A stretch of 45,735 bases of DNA, taken from positions 1-45,735 of the forward strand of contig NZ_KB906617.1 of the NCBI RefSeq assembly GCF_000381525.1. The letters run 5' to 3'. Source of the DNA: Peptostreptococcus anaerobius VPI 4330 = DSM 2949. Its GTDB lineage: Bacteria > Bacillota > Clostridia > Peptostreptococcales > Peptostreptococcaceae. Below are positions 45,350-45,735 of the stretch, piece after piece. Below the pieces are notes generated by a model. That model was given only the letters and a program-made list of their open reading frames with translations, searched no databases and was not told the origin of the DNA. The position numbers were made by a program, and so were the translations under genes. Position 1 is the first letter of the stretch. Every line of letters begins with the position of its first letter.

Positions 45350-45432
45350 GAAAAATAAATATGAACAGTCTGATTATAAGATTATGAAATAATATTAAGA
45401 AAAAATATTTTAGGTATAATAATATTAAAATA
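45349..45432 (+). repeat. Direct repeat, copy 2
   Basis: This stretch is similar to 44086-44167. It retains the VirD4 end (NSLIIRL in the same frame pattern) and the TATAAT (45415-45420), but no VirD4 gene is present. It probably arose by duplication or recombination during insertion of the SAP/DUF3847 segment. Confidence 0.7.
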
Positions 45433-45538
45433 TTTGGTTGATTGTATAATCAATTTGTACAACTAAATAAAAAATGATTCATTGCGAATCCTGTGTTAAA
45501 ATATAAGTCACAACACAAATACATACAGGAGGTCCACA

Positions 45539-45735
45539 ATGAATCGACTTAATTTTAACACAAAAAAGAGAAACTTTAAACACCTAAGTGAGTATGAAAG
45601 AGGAGAAATTTATGCCATGATCAAATTAGGTTGCTCAATATCTTCTATTGCCAGGCACCTAAAAAGGTCAAGAACCACTATTTACAATGAGCTTAAAGGT
45701 GGTAGGGTGGAACAAATAAAAAATGGACACAAGGT
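45539..45735 (+). CDS. IS30-family transposase, N-terminal part (runs off the window)
   Basis: ATG 45539 after CAGGAGGTCCACA opens MNRLNFNTKKRNFKHLSEYE and continues GEIYAMIKLGCSISSIARHLKRSR, the HTH_38 domain at the start of IS30 transposases. 65 codons are visible; the DDE domain lies beyond the window. The upstream stretch 45433-45538 is AT-rich and probably contains the left terminal repeat and promoter of the IS. Intact as far as it can be seen. Confidence 0.85.
   Translation, partial: MNRLNFNTKKRNFKHLSEYERGEIYAMIKLGCSISSIARHLKRSRTTIYNELKGGRVEQIKNGHK

Overview
The window holds an integrative and conjugative element (ICE) of about 39.3 kb, roughly 1520-40769. It is inserted in the 3' part of a chromosomal rlmD (rumA) gene for a 23S rRNA uracil-5-methyltransferase. 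The AT-rich DNA, strong GGAGG ribosome binding sites, TTG/GTG starts and protein families (Maff2, PrgI, CD1107/CD1108, DUF4315) point to a low-GC Gram-positive anaerobe. From memory, similar rum-integrated ICEs occur in anaerobic cocci (Anaerococcus, Finegoldia, Peptoniphilus) and streptococci. The genus cannot be fixed from the sequence alone.

Layout. 1-1556: the end of a host gene and rlmD, whose last ten codons come from the ICE. 1523-2860: left end, with an ORF that continues the recombinase frame in the circular form, a small membrane protein and a RepA_N initiator. 2857-16923: DNA processing and type IV secretion genes in one direction: DnaC-like ATPase, PcfB, VirD4 coupling protein, SSB, Maff2, VirB6-like, PrgI (VirB3-like), VirB4, a CHAP/NlpC-type wall hydrolase, DUF4315, a DUF4366 surface protein and topoisomerase III. 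17007-18633: a small AbrB regulator and an AlbA_2/Schlafen-type ATP-binding protein. 18718-28176: a 2,918-residue methyltransferase/helicase, with a second ORF nested in another frame, and a second SSB. 28270-30150 (minus strand): relaxase, MobC and a probable oriT. 30319-37579: cargo, consisting of a TetR regulator, an ECF transporter and two ABC half-transporters, then a decayed MATE gene. 37697-40838: sigma-like factor, a possible structured RNA, and the large serine recombinase at the right end.

Beyond the ICE, 40765-45735 is a graveyard of the same hotspot. It holds two different copies of the rlmD 3' end, a broken IS3 transposase, a large imperfect palindrome, an iron-sulfur metallochaperone, fragments of a second ICE (CD1845-like, methyltransferase fused to the VirD4 tail), SAP-domain and DUF3847 genes between direct repeats, and the start of an IS30 transposase.

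The genes form a complete conjugation kit: recombinase for excision, MobC and relaxase to nick oriT, VirD4 to couple, VirB4/VirB6/PrgI/hydrolase to build the channel, and RepA, DnaC, SSB and TopB for replication of the excised circle. The most unusual points are: crossover at the codon of the RlmD catalytic glutamate; a recombinase frame that runs across the attachment site and so changes its C-terminus on integration; a nested gene in the giant helicase; a calcium-binding-like module shared by two unrelated ICE proteins; and a set of terminator-like hairpins directly in front of gene starts. No known antibiotic resistance gene, tRNA, rRNA or CRISPR array was recognised.
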